Source: an uncultured Lachnospiraceae bacterium (GTDB lineage: Bacteria; Bacillota; Clostridia; Lachnospirales; Lachnospiraceae). From it: a stretch of DNA of 8,948 nt. A program made the translations under genes and the position numbers. The notes beneath the pieces were generated by a model. That model worked only from the letters and a program-made list of their open reading frames with translations, had not been told where the DNA came from and did not search any database. How positions within the stretch are numbered: position 1 is the stretch's first letter; every line of letters starts with the position of its first letter. Location: NCBI GenBank assembly GCA_958444395.1, contig CAUCOL010000053.1, positions 1 through 8,948 of the forward strand. The letters run 5' to 3'. Positions 1 through 6,250 of this stretch are shown piece after piece.

Positions 1-136
1 TTCATCCATCATTTTGCAGACAACATAGTATACCCGGCAAAAATCAGAAAAATATTGAATTTACTGCATGCCCGGATATCAGGGCTTTAACTGCTAACAG
101 GCTGTGGAAAGTTTTGGTTAGATAGCGAGGTGCGTT

Positions 137-1486
137 ATGACAAAGAATATGACGGAGGGAAATTCACTGAAGCTGATACTGCAGTTTGCAGTCCCTTTAT
201 TATTGGGGAATCTGTTTCAGCAGACCTATAATATTGTTGATGCAGCGATCGTAGGACAGTGTCTGGGAACGAATGCACTGGCGAGTGTAGGAGCATCCAG
301 CAGTGTGCAGTTTCTGGTGCTTGGTTTTTGTATCGGTATCTGCTGTGGTTTTGGTATTCCGATCGCACAGCGGTTTGGTGCCGGGGATTATGAACAGATG
401 CGCAGCTGTATATTTCACAGCGGTGTTCTGACAGCTGTCTTTGCTGTGCTTCTGACAGCGGCGTGTGCGCTGTTATGTCCACAGATCTTACATATATTAT
501 CGACACCGGATGAGATATATACCGGAGCGTACCGGTATCTGCTGGTGATCTTTCTGGGGATTCCGTTTACCCTGTTATATAATCTTCTGTCCAGTATATT
601 ACGTGCCGTGGGAGACAGCCGGACACCATTTCTGTTTCTTGCCTGTTCGACGATCTTAAATATTCTGCTGGATCTGTTCTGTATTCTCATATTGAAGTGG
701 GGTGTGACAGGTGCTGCCATTGCAACGATCACAGCGCAGGCGATCAGTGGGATTCTTTGCCTGTTCTTTATTTTAAAGGGTTTTCCTCTGCTTCGGCTGC
801 AGCGGAAAGATTTTTTCATGACAGGTGAAAGAACGACACAGATGCTGATCATGGGTGTGCCGATGGGACTGCAGTATTCGATCACAGCAATTGGAAGTAT
901 GGTACTTCAGTCAGCGAATAACGGACTGGGGAGTGTTTATGTTTCCGGTTTTACGGCAGGGCTGCGGATCAAACAGTTCTTTATGTGTCCGTTTGATGCA
1001 ATCGCTACGGCGGTTTCTACCTTTTGTGGACAGAATCTTGGCGCAGGTAAGATTGACCGGATCAAACGGGGCATACGGCAGGGCGTAACGGTAGGAGTAT
1101 CTTATGGTATCGTCGGCGGTCTGGTATTGATCTTTGGCGGCAGGGTACTGTCACTGTTATTCATTAGTCATTCAGAGACGGCAGTGCTCACAGCATCTGC
1201 CCATTATCTGCGGTGCATGGGATATTTTTTCTGGGCACTGGGGATTTTAAATGTCTGTCGTATGAGCACGCAGGGAATCGGATTTTCAGGCAGAGCTGTA
1301 TTTTCAGGGGTGGTAGAGATGATTGCACGTATTGCGGTCAGCCTGTTCTTTGTGCCCGTATACGGATATGCGGCAGTCTGCTTTGCAGATCAGACAGCCT
1401 GGGTATCAGCATGCATCTATATTCTGCCGGTATGCATGCTCTGCATTCGTAAAGTGTCGAAAGAGCAAAAAACATGTCGAAAATAA
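137..1486 (+). CDS. MATE family efflux transporter
   Basis: A 449-residue polytopic membrane protein, the normal size for MATE (multidrug and toxic compound extrusion) proteins, which export cationic drugs, dyes or metabolites using a Na+ or H+ gradient. The N-terminus has the family's typical pattern, a short polar start followed by LKLILQFAVPLLLGNLFQQ and then YNIVDAAIVGQ. A second half begins around residue 235 with MGVPMGLQYSITAIGS, consistent with the two six-helix bundles. The start at 137 is supported by GAGG (127-130) six bases upstream; an in-frame ATG four codons later is possible. It appears to be a single-gene unit: no clear terminator follows and 135 bases separate it from the next reading frame. 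The family is clear from sequence; the substrate cannot be told. Confidence 0.93.
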   Translation: MTKNMTEGNSLKLILQFAVPLLLGNLFQQTYNIVDAAIVGQCLGTNALASVGASSSVQFLVLGFCIGICCGFGIPIAQRFGAGDYEQMRSCIFHSGVLTAVFAVLLTAACALLCPQILHILSTPDEIYTGAYRYLLVIFLGIPFTLLYNLLSSILRAVGDSRTPFLFLACSTILNILLDLFCILILKWGVTGAAIATITAQAISGILCLFFILKGFPLLRLQRKDFFMTGERTTQMLIMGVPMGLQYSITAIGSMVLQSANNGLGSVYVSGFTAGLRIKQFFMCPFDAIATAVSTFCGQNLGAGKIDRIKRGIRQGVTVGVSYGIVGGLVLIFGGRVLSLLFISHSETAVLTASAHYLRCMGYFFWALGILNVCRMSTQGIGFSGRAVFSGVVEMIARIAVSLFFVPVYGYAAVCFADQTAWVSACIYILPVCMLCIRKVSKEQKTCRK

Positions 1487-1621
1487 TTATATTTATAGAT
1501 GCAAAGCAGTTTATATGTTACTATGGTTACAATATTAATTCGTTATAGGGAGAGAAGGCGCAGAGAGTCGGAGGTCAGAGAAATAGTAAGAAAGTGACCG
1601 CACAGAGAAAAGAGGAAACCT

Positions 1622-1848
1622 ATGAAGAGTAGAAGGATTGTTGCCATAGTAACAGCTGCAGTGCTTTGCCTGCCATTACAGGGGCGCAGTATCGGCCGGT
1701 GTCTGCCCAGACGGCAGATACACAGGTGGTTCTTTCAGAGGAAGAGACAATATCACAGGATGGAAGCTGTATTTATCGTACCAGAGAGGATGGTACGATT
1801 TCTTTGATTTCTTACAATGGTGAGATGGAGCAGGAAGTATTAAAATAA
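1622..1848 (+). pseudogene. Frameshifted, truncated remnant of a secreted BspA-like (LRR) protein
   Basis: A good ribosome binding site (AGAGGAAA just before 1622) leads into MKSRRIVAIVTAAVL, a typical basic-plus-hydrophobic signal peptide start. That frame then goes out of register and runs to a stop at 1807. The -1 frame from about 1666 continues sensibly: LPAITGAQYRPVSA, a plausible signal peptidase site (VSA before QTA), then an acidic segment and IYRTREDGTISLISYNG, ending at TAA 1846-1848. Restoring one base in the T run at 1665-1667 would join the two into a protein of about 75 residues. The last segment resembles the YRxxEDGTVxITxYxG lead-in that precedes leucine-rich repeats in BspA-like surface proteins, but no repeats follow. 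I infer a decayed 5' end of such a gene; a sequencing error plus a genuinely short secreted protein is the alternative. No clear promoter or hairpin was recognised in 1487-1621. Confidence 0.55.
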
Positions 1849-1868
1849 AGAAAACGTCATTTTAGAGG

Positions 1869-1896
1869 TTGATTTTTGACGCAAAGAGTGTATACT
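1869..1896 (+). promoter_or_regulatory. Promoter of the T-box / dehydrogenase / ABC operon
   Basis: TTGATT (1869-1874) and TATACT (1891-1896) are separated by 16 bases and fit a housekeeping sigma-A promoter, each box close to consensus. The predicted transcription start is near 1903, just before the T-box leader begins. An overlapping TTGACG lies inside the spacer but is too close to the -10 box to be used with it. This is the only convincing promoter found upstream of the four-gene operon. Confidence 0.7.
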
Positions 1897-1902
1897 AGAA
1901 TT

Positions 1903-2206
1903 TGTGAATTGAATAGCGGAGTTGTGAAACCGATGATGTGGAAGTAAAAACGATTGTTGCACTGACAGAGAGTCTGGACTGCTGGAAACCGGATAGAACG
2001 CAGATTGTTAAATGGGCCACGGAGGGCGATGTGAAAGGCAGCTGCTTATTAGCATTGACGTGAGACACACGTTAGTTGTCAGGAATATATTGGTATTCTG
2101 AAAAGAGCATGAAAAGATTTTCATGAAACAAGGTGGCACCGCGGATTATATGATTAACCCGTCCTTGACAGATAGAGCGCAGGCTTTATCTGTCAGGGAT
2201 TTTTTA
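1903..2206 (+). promoter_or_regulatory. T-box riboswitch, probably tRNA-Trp specific
   Basis: A T-box leader binds uncharged tRNA and then prevents transcription termination. The signature T-box AGGTGGCACCGCGG is at 2131-2144. Stem I is recognisable: AGAGAG (1967-1972) with a distal helix TCTGG/CCGGA (1973-1977 with 1989-1993), and a specifier loop bounded by AACGAT/ATTGTT (1949-1954 with 2004-2009) and GTGG/CCAC (1938-1941 with 2017-2020). The 5' side of that loop carries AGTA (1943-1946), the usual loop E element; the 3' side is AAATGGG (2010-2016). TGG (Trp) at 2013-2015 followed by a purine is the best specifier; ATG (Met) is the shifted alternative. The acceptor-binding bulge TGGC (2134-2137) pairs with a G discriminator, as in bacterial tRNA-Trp and unlike tRNA-Met (A). 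Stem III is the near-palindrome at 2108-2125. The T-box class is certain; the Trp assignment is a manual inference strengthened by the transporter downstream. Confidence 0.92.
2163..2205 (+). terminator. T-box intrinsic terminator
   Basis: Arm 2163-2178 pairs with 2183-2198 around a GCAG loop (16 pairs, including two G-U), followed by TTTTTT (2200-2205). The start of the 5' arm, CCTT (2163-2166), is also complementary to AAGG (2130-2133) of the T-box antiterminator, giving the expected mutually exclusive folds. Confidence 0.92.
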
Positions 2207-2234
2207 CATTATAGGAAATTGTTCACAACATGGA

Positions 2235-2298
2235 GTGAAGCCAACGAGAATTGCAAGCAATTCTTGCAGGGCAAAACGCTGGTTTTGCCCTTTTGTTT
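2235..2298 (+). terminator. Second intrinsic terminator with a competing antiterminator fold
   Basis: GGGCAAAAC (2269-2277) pairs perfectly with GTTTTGCCC (2282-2290) around a GCTG loop and is followed by TTTTGTTT (2291-2298), a textbook intrinsic terminator. It lies after the T-box terminator and before the dehydrogenase gene, whose ribosome binding site starts only five bases later, so no promoter fits between them. A second fold is visible: 2235-2246 pairs with 2277-2288 (11 of 12 positions, three of them G-U), enclosing a near-perfect palindrome at 2247-2264. This fold uses the terminator's loop and 3' arm, so the two cannot form together. The terminator hairpin is directly seen; that it is a regulated switch is inference. 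Confidence 0.8.
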
Positions 2299-2310
2299 AG
2301 ACGGAGGTGT

Positions 2311-3255
2311 ATGAGATTGATAGAGAAACAGAGAAAAGTAGTGATCCTGGGCGCCGGTCATGTGGGGTCCCATTGTGCATACGCACTAGCGCAGTCCGGC
2401 GTGTGCGAAGAGATCGTGCTGGTCGATAAGGATGCTGACAAAGCGGCAGCACAGGCTATGGATGTGGCAGACAGCATCAGTTTTGCACCGGGTGATGTGA
2501 TCGTCCGGGGCGGTGATTATGCCGACTGCGCAGAAGCAGATGTTGTAGTGATCAGCATCGGCGAGCCGAGAAAACCGGGGCAGACCAGACTGGATCTGCT
2601 AGACAGCTCGATTGCCATGCTGGATGTGCTGCTGCAGGATCTAAAAGACGTAAAGATTTCCGGAATTGTGGTCACGATCACGAATCCGGCGGATGTGGTA
2701 GCCGACTATGTCAGAAAAGGACTTCATATGGATCGAAGCCGGGTATTTGGTACCGGTACATTGCTCGACACTGCCAGACTGATCCGAGTATTGAGCGAGG
2801 AGACAGGGGTGTCCCGCCGGTCGATCCAGGCATTTTCAATGGGAGAGCATGGGGATTCTTCTATGATCCCATTTTCAGCGATCCGGATCGGCGGACTGGG
2901 GATCGATGCCTATGACATATCCAGAGAAAAGGTTCTTACTGCTACGAGACAGGCAGGCATGACGATCATTGAGGGCAAGAAGTCAACAGAGTTCGGGATC
3001 GGAAGAGCACTCTGTGAGATGGTAGCATGTATTCTGCGGGATGAGAAGAAGATCCTGCCGGCTTCTGTCTATCTGCAGGGAGAGTACGGGCAGGAAGGAG
3101 TGCACTGTGGGGTACCCTGCCTGATCGGGAAGAATGGTATTGAAAAGGTGATCGAAGTACCGATGGATCAGCAGGAGAAAGAATTGTTCGCTGCGTCCTG
3201 CGCTATTATCCGTCAGCATATCGAAAAAGGAAGCCGGGCACATAGGGCAGAGTAA
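2311..3255 (+). CDS. LDH/MDH-family NAD-dependent 2-hydroxyacid dehydrogenase
   Basis: A 314-residue cytosolic enzyme of L-lactate/malate dehydrogenase type, interconverting a 2-oxoacid and an L-2-hydroxyacid with NAD(H). Visible elements: Rossmann motif GAGHVGS (14-20), the NAD-binding Asp39 ending the second strand, active-site loop GEPRKPGQTR (84-93), NPAD (125-128), LDTAR (152-156) and the catalytic GEHGD (178-182, His180). The active-site Arg93, Asp153, Arg156 and His180 are all present. In standard LDH numbering Arg87 falls at position 102, which is Gln in lactate dehydrogenases and Arg in malate dehydrogenases, while Thr226 matches the LDH-like Thr246. The substrate is therefore uncertain: oxaloacetate, pyruvate, or an aromatic or branched 2-oxoacid given the Trp-type T-box. 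ATG 2311 sits three bases after GGAGG (2303-2307); TTG at 2317 would have better spacing. First gene of the operon. Confidence 0.88.
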   Translation: MRLIEKQRKVVILGAGHVGSHCAYALAQSGVCEEIVLVDKDADKAAAQAMDVADSISFAPGDVIVRGGDYADCAEADVVVISIGEPRKPGQTRLDLLDSSIAMLDVLLQDLKDVKISGIVVTITNPADVVADYVRKGLHMDRSRVFGTGTLLDTARLIRVLSEETGVSRRSIQAFSMGEHGDSSMIPFSAIRIGGLGIDAYDISREKVLTATRQAGMTIIEGKKSTEFGIGRALCEMVACILRDEKKILPASVYLQGEYGQEGVHCGVPCLIGKNGIEKVIEVPMDQQEKELFAASCAIIRQHIEKGSRAHRAE

Positions 3256-3268
3256 AACAGGAGGATCC

Positions 3269-3314
3269 GGTCAGAACATGCAGATGATCAGGGAACTTGA
3301 TCGAATGTTCTGCC
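3269..3314 (+). other. Intercistronic stem-loop between dehydrogenase and ABC genes
   Basis: CAGAACAT (3272-3279) pairs with ATGTTCTG (3305-3312), extended by GG/CC (3269-3270 with 3313-3314) across a bulged T, and an inner helix GATCA/TGATC (3286-3290 with 3298-3302). No T-tract follows, so it is not a simple terminator. It sits in the 115-base gap between the first and second genes of the operon and could mark RNA processing or stabilise the downstream message. The pairing is seen; the function is unknown. Confidence 0.55.
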
Positions 3315-3370
3315 GTACCAAATAGTTGACAGAAAGACGATGCAAAATAAGAAAGGAAATGGTAAGAAAG

Positions 3371-4396
3371 ATGAGAAAAACAGGAAAGAGAATCGTAAGC
3401 ACTTTAGTGGCAATGAGTCTGATGGCAGGCACAGTCCTGATGACAGGCTGTGGAGCGCAGAAAAAGGAGAGCGCAGATACAGATAAGGAAATGACAGTGG
3501 CAATCGTACAGCCAATGTCTCATTCCTCCCTGGATCAGATCCGTGATACGATCGTATCCAAGCTGGAGAAATCCGGTAAGAAGATTAAGGTCGTTACGGA
3601 TAATGCAAATGGGGACACGGCAGCGATCAATACGATCTTGGAGAACTATAAGTCAGATGGAACAGACATCATCGTACCGATCGCAACCTCTACGGCACAG
3701 TCTGCCAAGACAGTATATGATGGAACAAACACACCGATCGTATTTGCTGCCGTATCGGATCCGGTAGCAGCCGGACTGGCAGGGGATGACTGCAGCAACA
3801 TTACTGGCGTATCCAATAACATTCCCGCAGACGAGATCGTCAAGCTGATCTTTAACTTCCAGCCGGACTGCAAAAAGATCGGTTTTGTATATACATCCAG
3901 TGAGACAAACTCCGTATCCACGATCACGGCGGCAAAGAAATACTGTGATGACAATAAGATCGCATACGAAGAGGTATCGATTGCAAATGTATCCGAGCTT
4001 CAGACGGCGGTAGAATCTCTGATCGCAAAGGGCGTCGATGCATTGTATACAGGAAATGACAATACGATCGCATCCGCAATGTCTACTTATACAGATGCAG
4101 CTTATGCAAAACAGATTCCAATCTACTGTGGTGCGGATTCTATGGTAGCTGATGGCGGCTTTGCAACAGTTGGTGTCAACTACGTCCAGTTAGGTGAGCA
4201 GGTGGCTGATATGGTATTAAAGATCGCAGATGGCACGAAACCGGCAGATCTTCCTTACGAGACGATCTCCGATTATGCAAAATATGTGAATATGCAGGCT
4301 GTTAAGAAGTTTGGTGGCAATTATCCGGATGCTGCTTATGATGGATTTGATGTACTGGTAGAGGAAGACGGAACCAGTCATTTTAACGCAAAATAG
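3371..4396 (+). CDS. trpX: ABC transporter substrate-binding lipoprotein, TrpX type
   Basis: A 341-residue extracellular lipoprotein that would capture the ligand for the importer encoded by the next two genes. The N-terminus is a lipoprotein signal: MRKTGKR, a hydrophobic stretch, then MTGC with the lipidated Cys at residue 27. The mature part starts with the family pattern VAIVQPMSHSSLDQIRD (residues 43-59) of the COG2984 / ABC_sub_bind family, whose streptococcal members in T-box-controlled trpXYZ operons are assigned to tryptophan uptake. Start 3371 is chosen because it puts a normal lipoprotein signal first; AAGGAA (3353-3358) is a usable but distant ribosome binding site. An earlier ATG (3359) and TTG (3326) are in frame. 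The next gene begins 15 bases after the stop. Aromatic amino acid specificity is inferred from family and T-box, not from binding-site residues. Confidence 0.85.
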   Translation: MRKTGKRIVSTLVAMSLMAGTVLMTGCGAQKKESADTDKEMTVAIVQPMSHSSLDQIRDTIVSKLEKSGKKIKVVTDNANGDTAAINTILENYKSDGTDIIVPIATSTAQSAKTVYDGTNTPIVFAAVSDPVAAGLAGDDCSNITGVSNNIPADEIVKLIFNFQPDCKKIGFVYTSSETNSVSTITAAKKYCDDNKIAYEEVSIANVSELQTAVESLIAKGVDALYTGNDNTIASAMSTYTDAAYAKQIPIYCGADSMVADGGFATVGVNYVQLGEQVADMVLKIADGTKPADLPYETISDYAKYVNMQAVKKFGGNYPDAAYDGFDVLVEEDGTSHFNAK

Positions 4397-4411
4397 AAAG
4401 AGAGGAACACA

Positions 4412-5350
4412 ATGGGAGCAATTCTGGGAATGCTTGTTTCCGCACTGGGACAGGGACTGATCTATGCGCCGATGGCACTGGGAGTATATTTAACATTTAG
4501 TATATTAAAAACACCGGATCTGACGGTAGAGGGAAGTTTTGTGGTAGGTATGACGGTATGTGCTGTTGTAACGATCCAGGGACATCCGGTGCTGGGACTC
4601 CTGGCGGGAGTGCTGGCAGGTGCTCTGGCAGGAATTGTGACCGGTGTACTGCAGACGAGACTGAAGGTTGAGCCGATCCTGTCCGGTATCCTGACGATGA
4701 CCGGTTTGTATACAGTCAACTATGCTGTACTGGGGGGACAGTCCAATCTGTATCTGCAGTATAAAACGAAAAATTCACTGGGAGTGGACGTCAATGAGAC
4801 GGCACCGACCATTTATAAGAATTTTCTGAAGCTGACCGGAGGGACGATGGATTCCAATCTGGTGGCATTTATCCTGACCGGTATTCTGGTTGTGATCCTG
4901 TGTGTGATCCTGGCAGTCTTTTTCCGTACCCGGAAGGGAATGACGATCATTGCGACCGGAGATAATGAAGAAATGGTACGTTCTTCCTCGATCAATGCGG
5001 ATCTGGCGCGGATCAGCGGTGTTATGCTTTCCAATGCACTGGTGGCATTTTCCGGCGCGCTGCTCTGTCAATATCAGAAATATGCCGATTTAAACTGTGG
5101 AAACGGTATGCTGGTCATGGGACTGGCTTCCGTGATCATCGGATTGGCAGTCTTTGGAAACCGCAGTGTTACAAATGGCATTCTGGCGGTAACGGCAGGC
5201 TCTCTGGTGTACCGCGTGATCATTCAGGTGGCTTATAAGATCGATATGCCAAGCTATGCCGTGAAATTATTATCTGCCGTGATCGTTGTTCTTGCATTAT
5301 GTGTTCCGATGCTTCTGAAAAAGCAGTCGGCAAAAGGAGGTGCCAGATGA
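4412..5350 (+). CDS. trpY: ABC transporter permease, TrpY type
   Basis: A 312-residue hydrophobic protein of the branched-chain-amino-acid-like permease superfamily (BPD_transp_2; COG4120). The conserved segment ILKTPDLTVEGSF (residues 31-43), just after the first helix, is characteristic of this subgroup. Long hydrophobic segments through to the C-terminus suit about eight to ten transmembrane helices. AGAGG lies seven bases before the ATG. The stop codon overlaps the start of the ATPase gene in an ATGA arrangement (5347-5350), which implies translational coupling and matched amounts of the two membrane-complex partners. It forms the membrane channel for the lipoprotein upstream. Confidence 0.87.
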   Translation: MGAILGMLVSALGQGLIYAPMALGVYLTFSILKTPDLTVEGSFVVGMTVCAVVTIQGHPVLGLLAGVLAGALAGIVTGVLQTRLKVEPILSGILTMTGLYTVNYAVLGGQSNLYLQYKTKNSLGVDVNETAPTIYKNFLKLTGGTMDSNLVAFILTGILVVILCVILAVFFRTRKGMTIIATGDNEEMVRSSSINADLARISGVMLSNALVAFSGALLCQYQKYADLNCGNGMLVMGLASVIIGLAVFGNRSVTNGILAVTAGSLVYRVIIQVAYKIDMPSYAVKLLSAVIVVLALCVPMLLKKQSAKGGAR

Positions 5351-6129
5351 GCTCTACATTAGAATTAAAAGGTCTGGTAAAGAAGTTTGAAGCAGGTACA
5401 GCCAATGAAAAAACAGCATTGGACGGATTGGAACTGACCGTAACGCCGGGCGAATTTGTAACCGTGCTTGGAAGCAACGGTTCCGGTAAATCGACGATGT
5501 TTAACGCAATCCTGGGCAAGCTTGTGCTGGATCAGGGAAAGATCCTGCTGGACGGAGAAGATATTACCTCGCAGAAGGATTACAAACGTGCTTTTAATAT
5601 AGGCTGTTTATACCAGAATCCATTGCGCGGAACAGCACCAAATCTTACCATTGAAGAAAATCTGGCATTAGCATATACTAGGAAAGCATCCAGATCTTTA
5701 TTTGCACTGAATAAAAAAGACAGTGCGTATTTCAGAGAGGTTCTTTCGACCCTGGGGATGGGACTGGAGGATCGCATGAAAACAAAGATCGGACTGCTGT
5801 CCGGTGGACAGAGGCAGGCGGCGTCCCTGATCATGGCGACAATTGCCAAGCCAAAGCTGCTGCTGCTCGATGAACATACAGCGGCACTCGATCCCGGGGC
5901 AGCAGAAAAAGTTATGGCGATGACGAAGAAAATCGTAACAGAAAATAAGATTACGACATTGATGATCACACATGATATGGAATATGCACTGGATTATGGA
6001 GAGCGTACGATCATGCTGGACAGTGGAAAGATCATGCTGGATATCACCGGAGCAGAGCGCGAAGCGATGACAACCGGTCAGCTGGCAGAGATATTTTTCA
6101 GTAAAAACAAACAGAAAACCAGGGGTTAG
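5347..6129 (+). CDS. trpZ: ABC transporter ATP-binding protein, TrpZ type
   Basis: A 260-residue cytoplasmic ATPase that powers the importer. All nucleotide-binding motifs are present: Walker A GSNGSGKST (42-50), Q-loop Gln90 (YQNP), signature LSGGQRQ (151-157), Walker B LLLLDE (171-176), D-loop ALDP (180-183) and switch His209 (ITHD). The overall pattern, including GTAPNLTIEENLALA after the Q-loop, fits COG1101, the usual partner of COG2984 and COG4120 proteins. The start at 5347 is fixed by AAAGGAGG just upstream and by the ATGA overlap with the permease. It is the last gene of the operon; no strong terminator hairpin is visible after 6129, only an A/T-rich stretch with TTAATATTAA at 6135-6144. 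Confidence 0.9.
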   Translation: MSSTLELKGLVKKFEAGTANEKTALDGLELTVTPGEFVTVLGSNGSGKSTMFNAILGKLVLDQGKILLDGEDITSQKDYKRAFNIGCLYQNPLRGTAPNLTIEENLALAYTRKASRSLFALNKKDSAYFREVLSTLGMGLEDRMKTKIGLLSGGQRQAASLIMATIAKPKLLLLDEHTAALDPGAAEKVMAMTKKIVTENKITTLMITHDMEYALDYGERTIMLDSGKIMLDITGAEREAMTTGQLAEIFFSKNKQKTRG

Positions 6130-6174
6130 ACTTATTAATATTAACCAAAAGTGTCCGAAATTTTATTTTTTTTA

Positions 6175-6203
6175 TTGCAGTTTGTGCTTCGTTACCATAT
6201 AAT
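6175..6203 (+). promoter_or_regulatory. Promoter of the OPT transporter gene
   Basis: TTGCAG (6175-6180) and a perfect TATAAT (6198-6203) with 17-base spacing form a strong sigma-A promoter. The start of transcription should fall near 6210, giving a leader of about 40 bases that ends in AAGGAGGAAA before the ATG at 6251. This makes the transporter a unit separate from the ABC operon. Confidence 0.8.
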
Positions 6204-6239
6204 GGTGCAGTTGATGTCTTGTTTATAAAAGTAACGAAG
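6187..6239 (+). repeat. Inverted repeats around the OPT promoter, possible operator
   Basis: CTTCGTTAC (6187-6195) is mirrored exactly by GTAACGAAG (6231-6239), with centres 44 bases apart. The left copy lies in the promoter spacer and the right copy runs into the ribosome binding site. A smaller inverted repeat, ACCAT-ATA-ATGGT (6194-6206), is centred on the -10 box. Because the left arm is upstream of the predicted transcription start, the long repeat cannot be an RNA hairpin from this promoter, so DNA-binding sites are the likelier explanation. Regulator unknown. Confidence 0.45.
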
Positions 6240-6250
6240 GAGGAAAGATA

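Noticed and set aside
55..88. Promoter (TTGAAT / TATCAG) and a GCCC-GGGC hairpin upstream of the MATE gene
   Set aside because: The -10 match is weak and the stem is only four pairs with no proper T-tract; neither is supportable.
1573..1599. GGTCA / TGACC inverted repeat ahead of the secreted-protein remnant
   Set aside because: Five-base arms 17 bases apart are expected by chance at this length.
2251..2310. A 20-residue N-terminal extension of the dehydrogenase
   Set aside because: It would translate through the second terminator, and family proteins start close to the Rossmann motif; the ribosome binding site at 2303-2307 supports 2311 or 2317.
2123..2314. A 63-codon open frame running from the T-box into the dehydrogenase leader
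   Set aside because: It lies across the T-box antiterminator, both terminators and the next ribosome binding site; the RNA structures explain the sequence, and its start lacks a ribosome binding site.
3278..3325. A 15-codon open frame before the lipoprotein gene
   Set aside because: GGAGG is about 15 bases from its ATG, the peptide shows no recognisable feature, and it sits in a hairpin arm; noted within the hairpin finding only.
3326..3353. Perfect -35 box TTGACA before the trpX-like gene
   Set aside because: The only -10 candidate, TAAGAA at 16-base spacing, is poor, and the transcript would start almost on the ribosome binding site.
3646..3954. Long open frames on the minus strand across the ABC, OPT and MATE genes
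   Set aside because: They are antisense to well-recognised proteins, lack ribosome binding sites and encode compositionally odd peptides; they are by-products of the coding strand's codon use.
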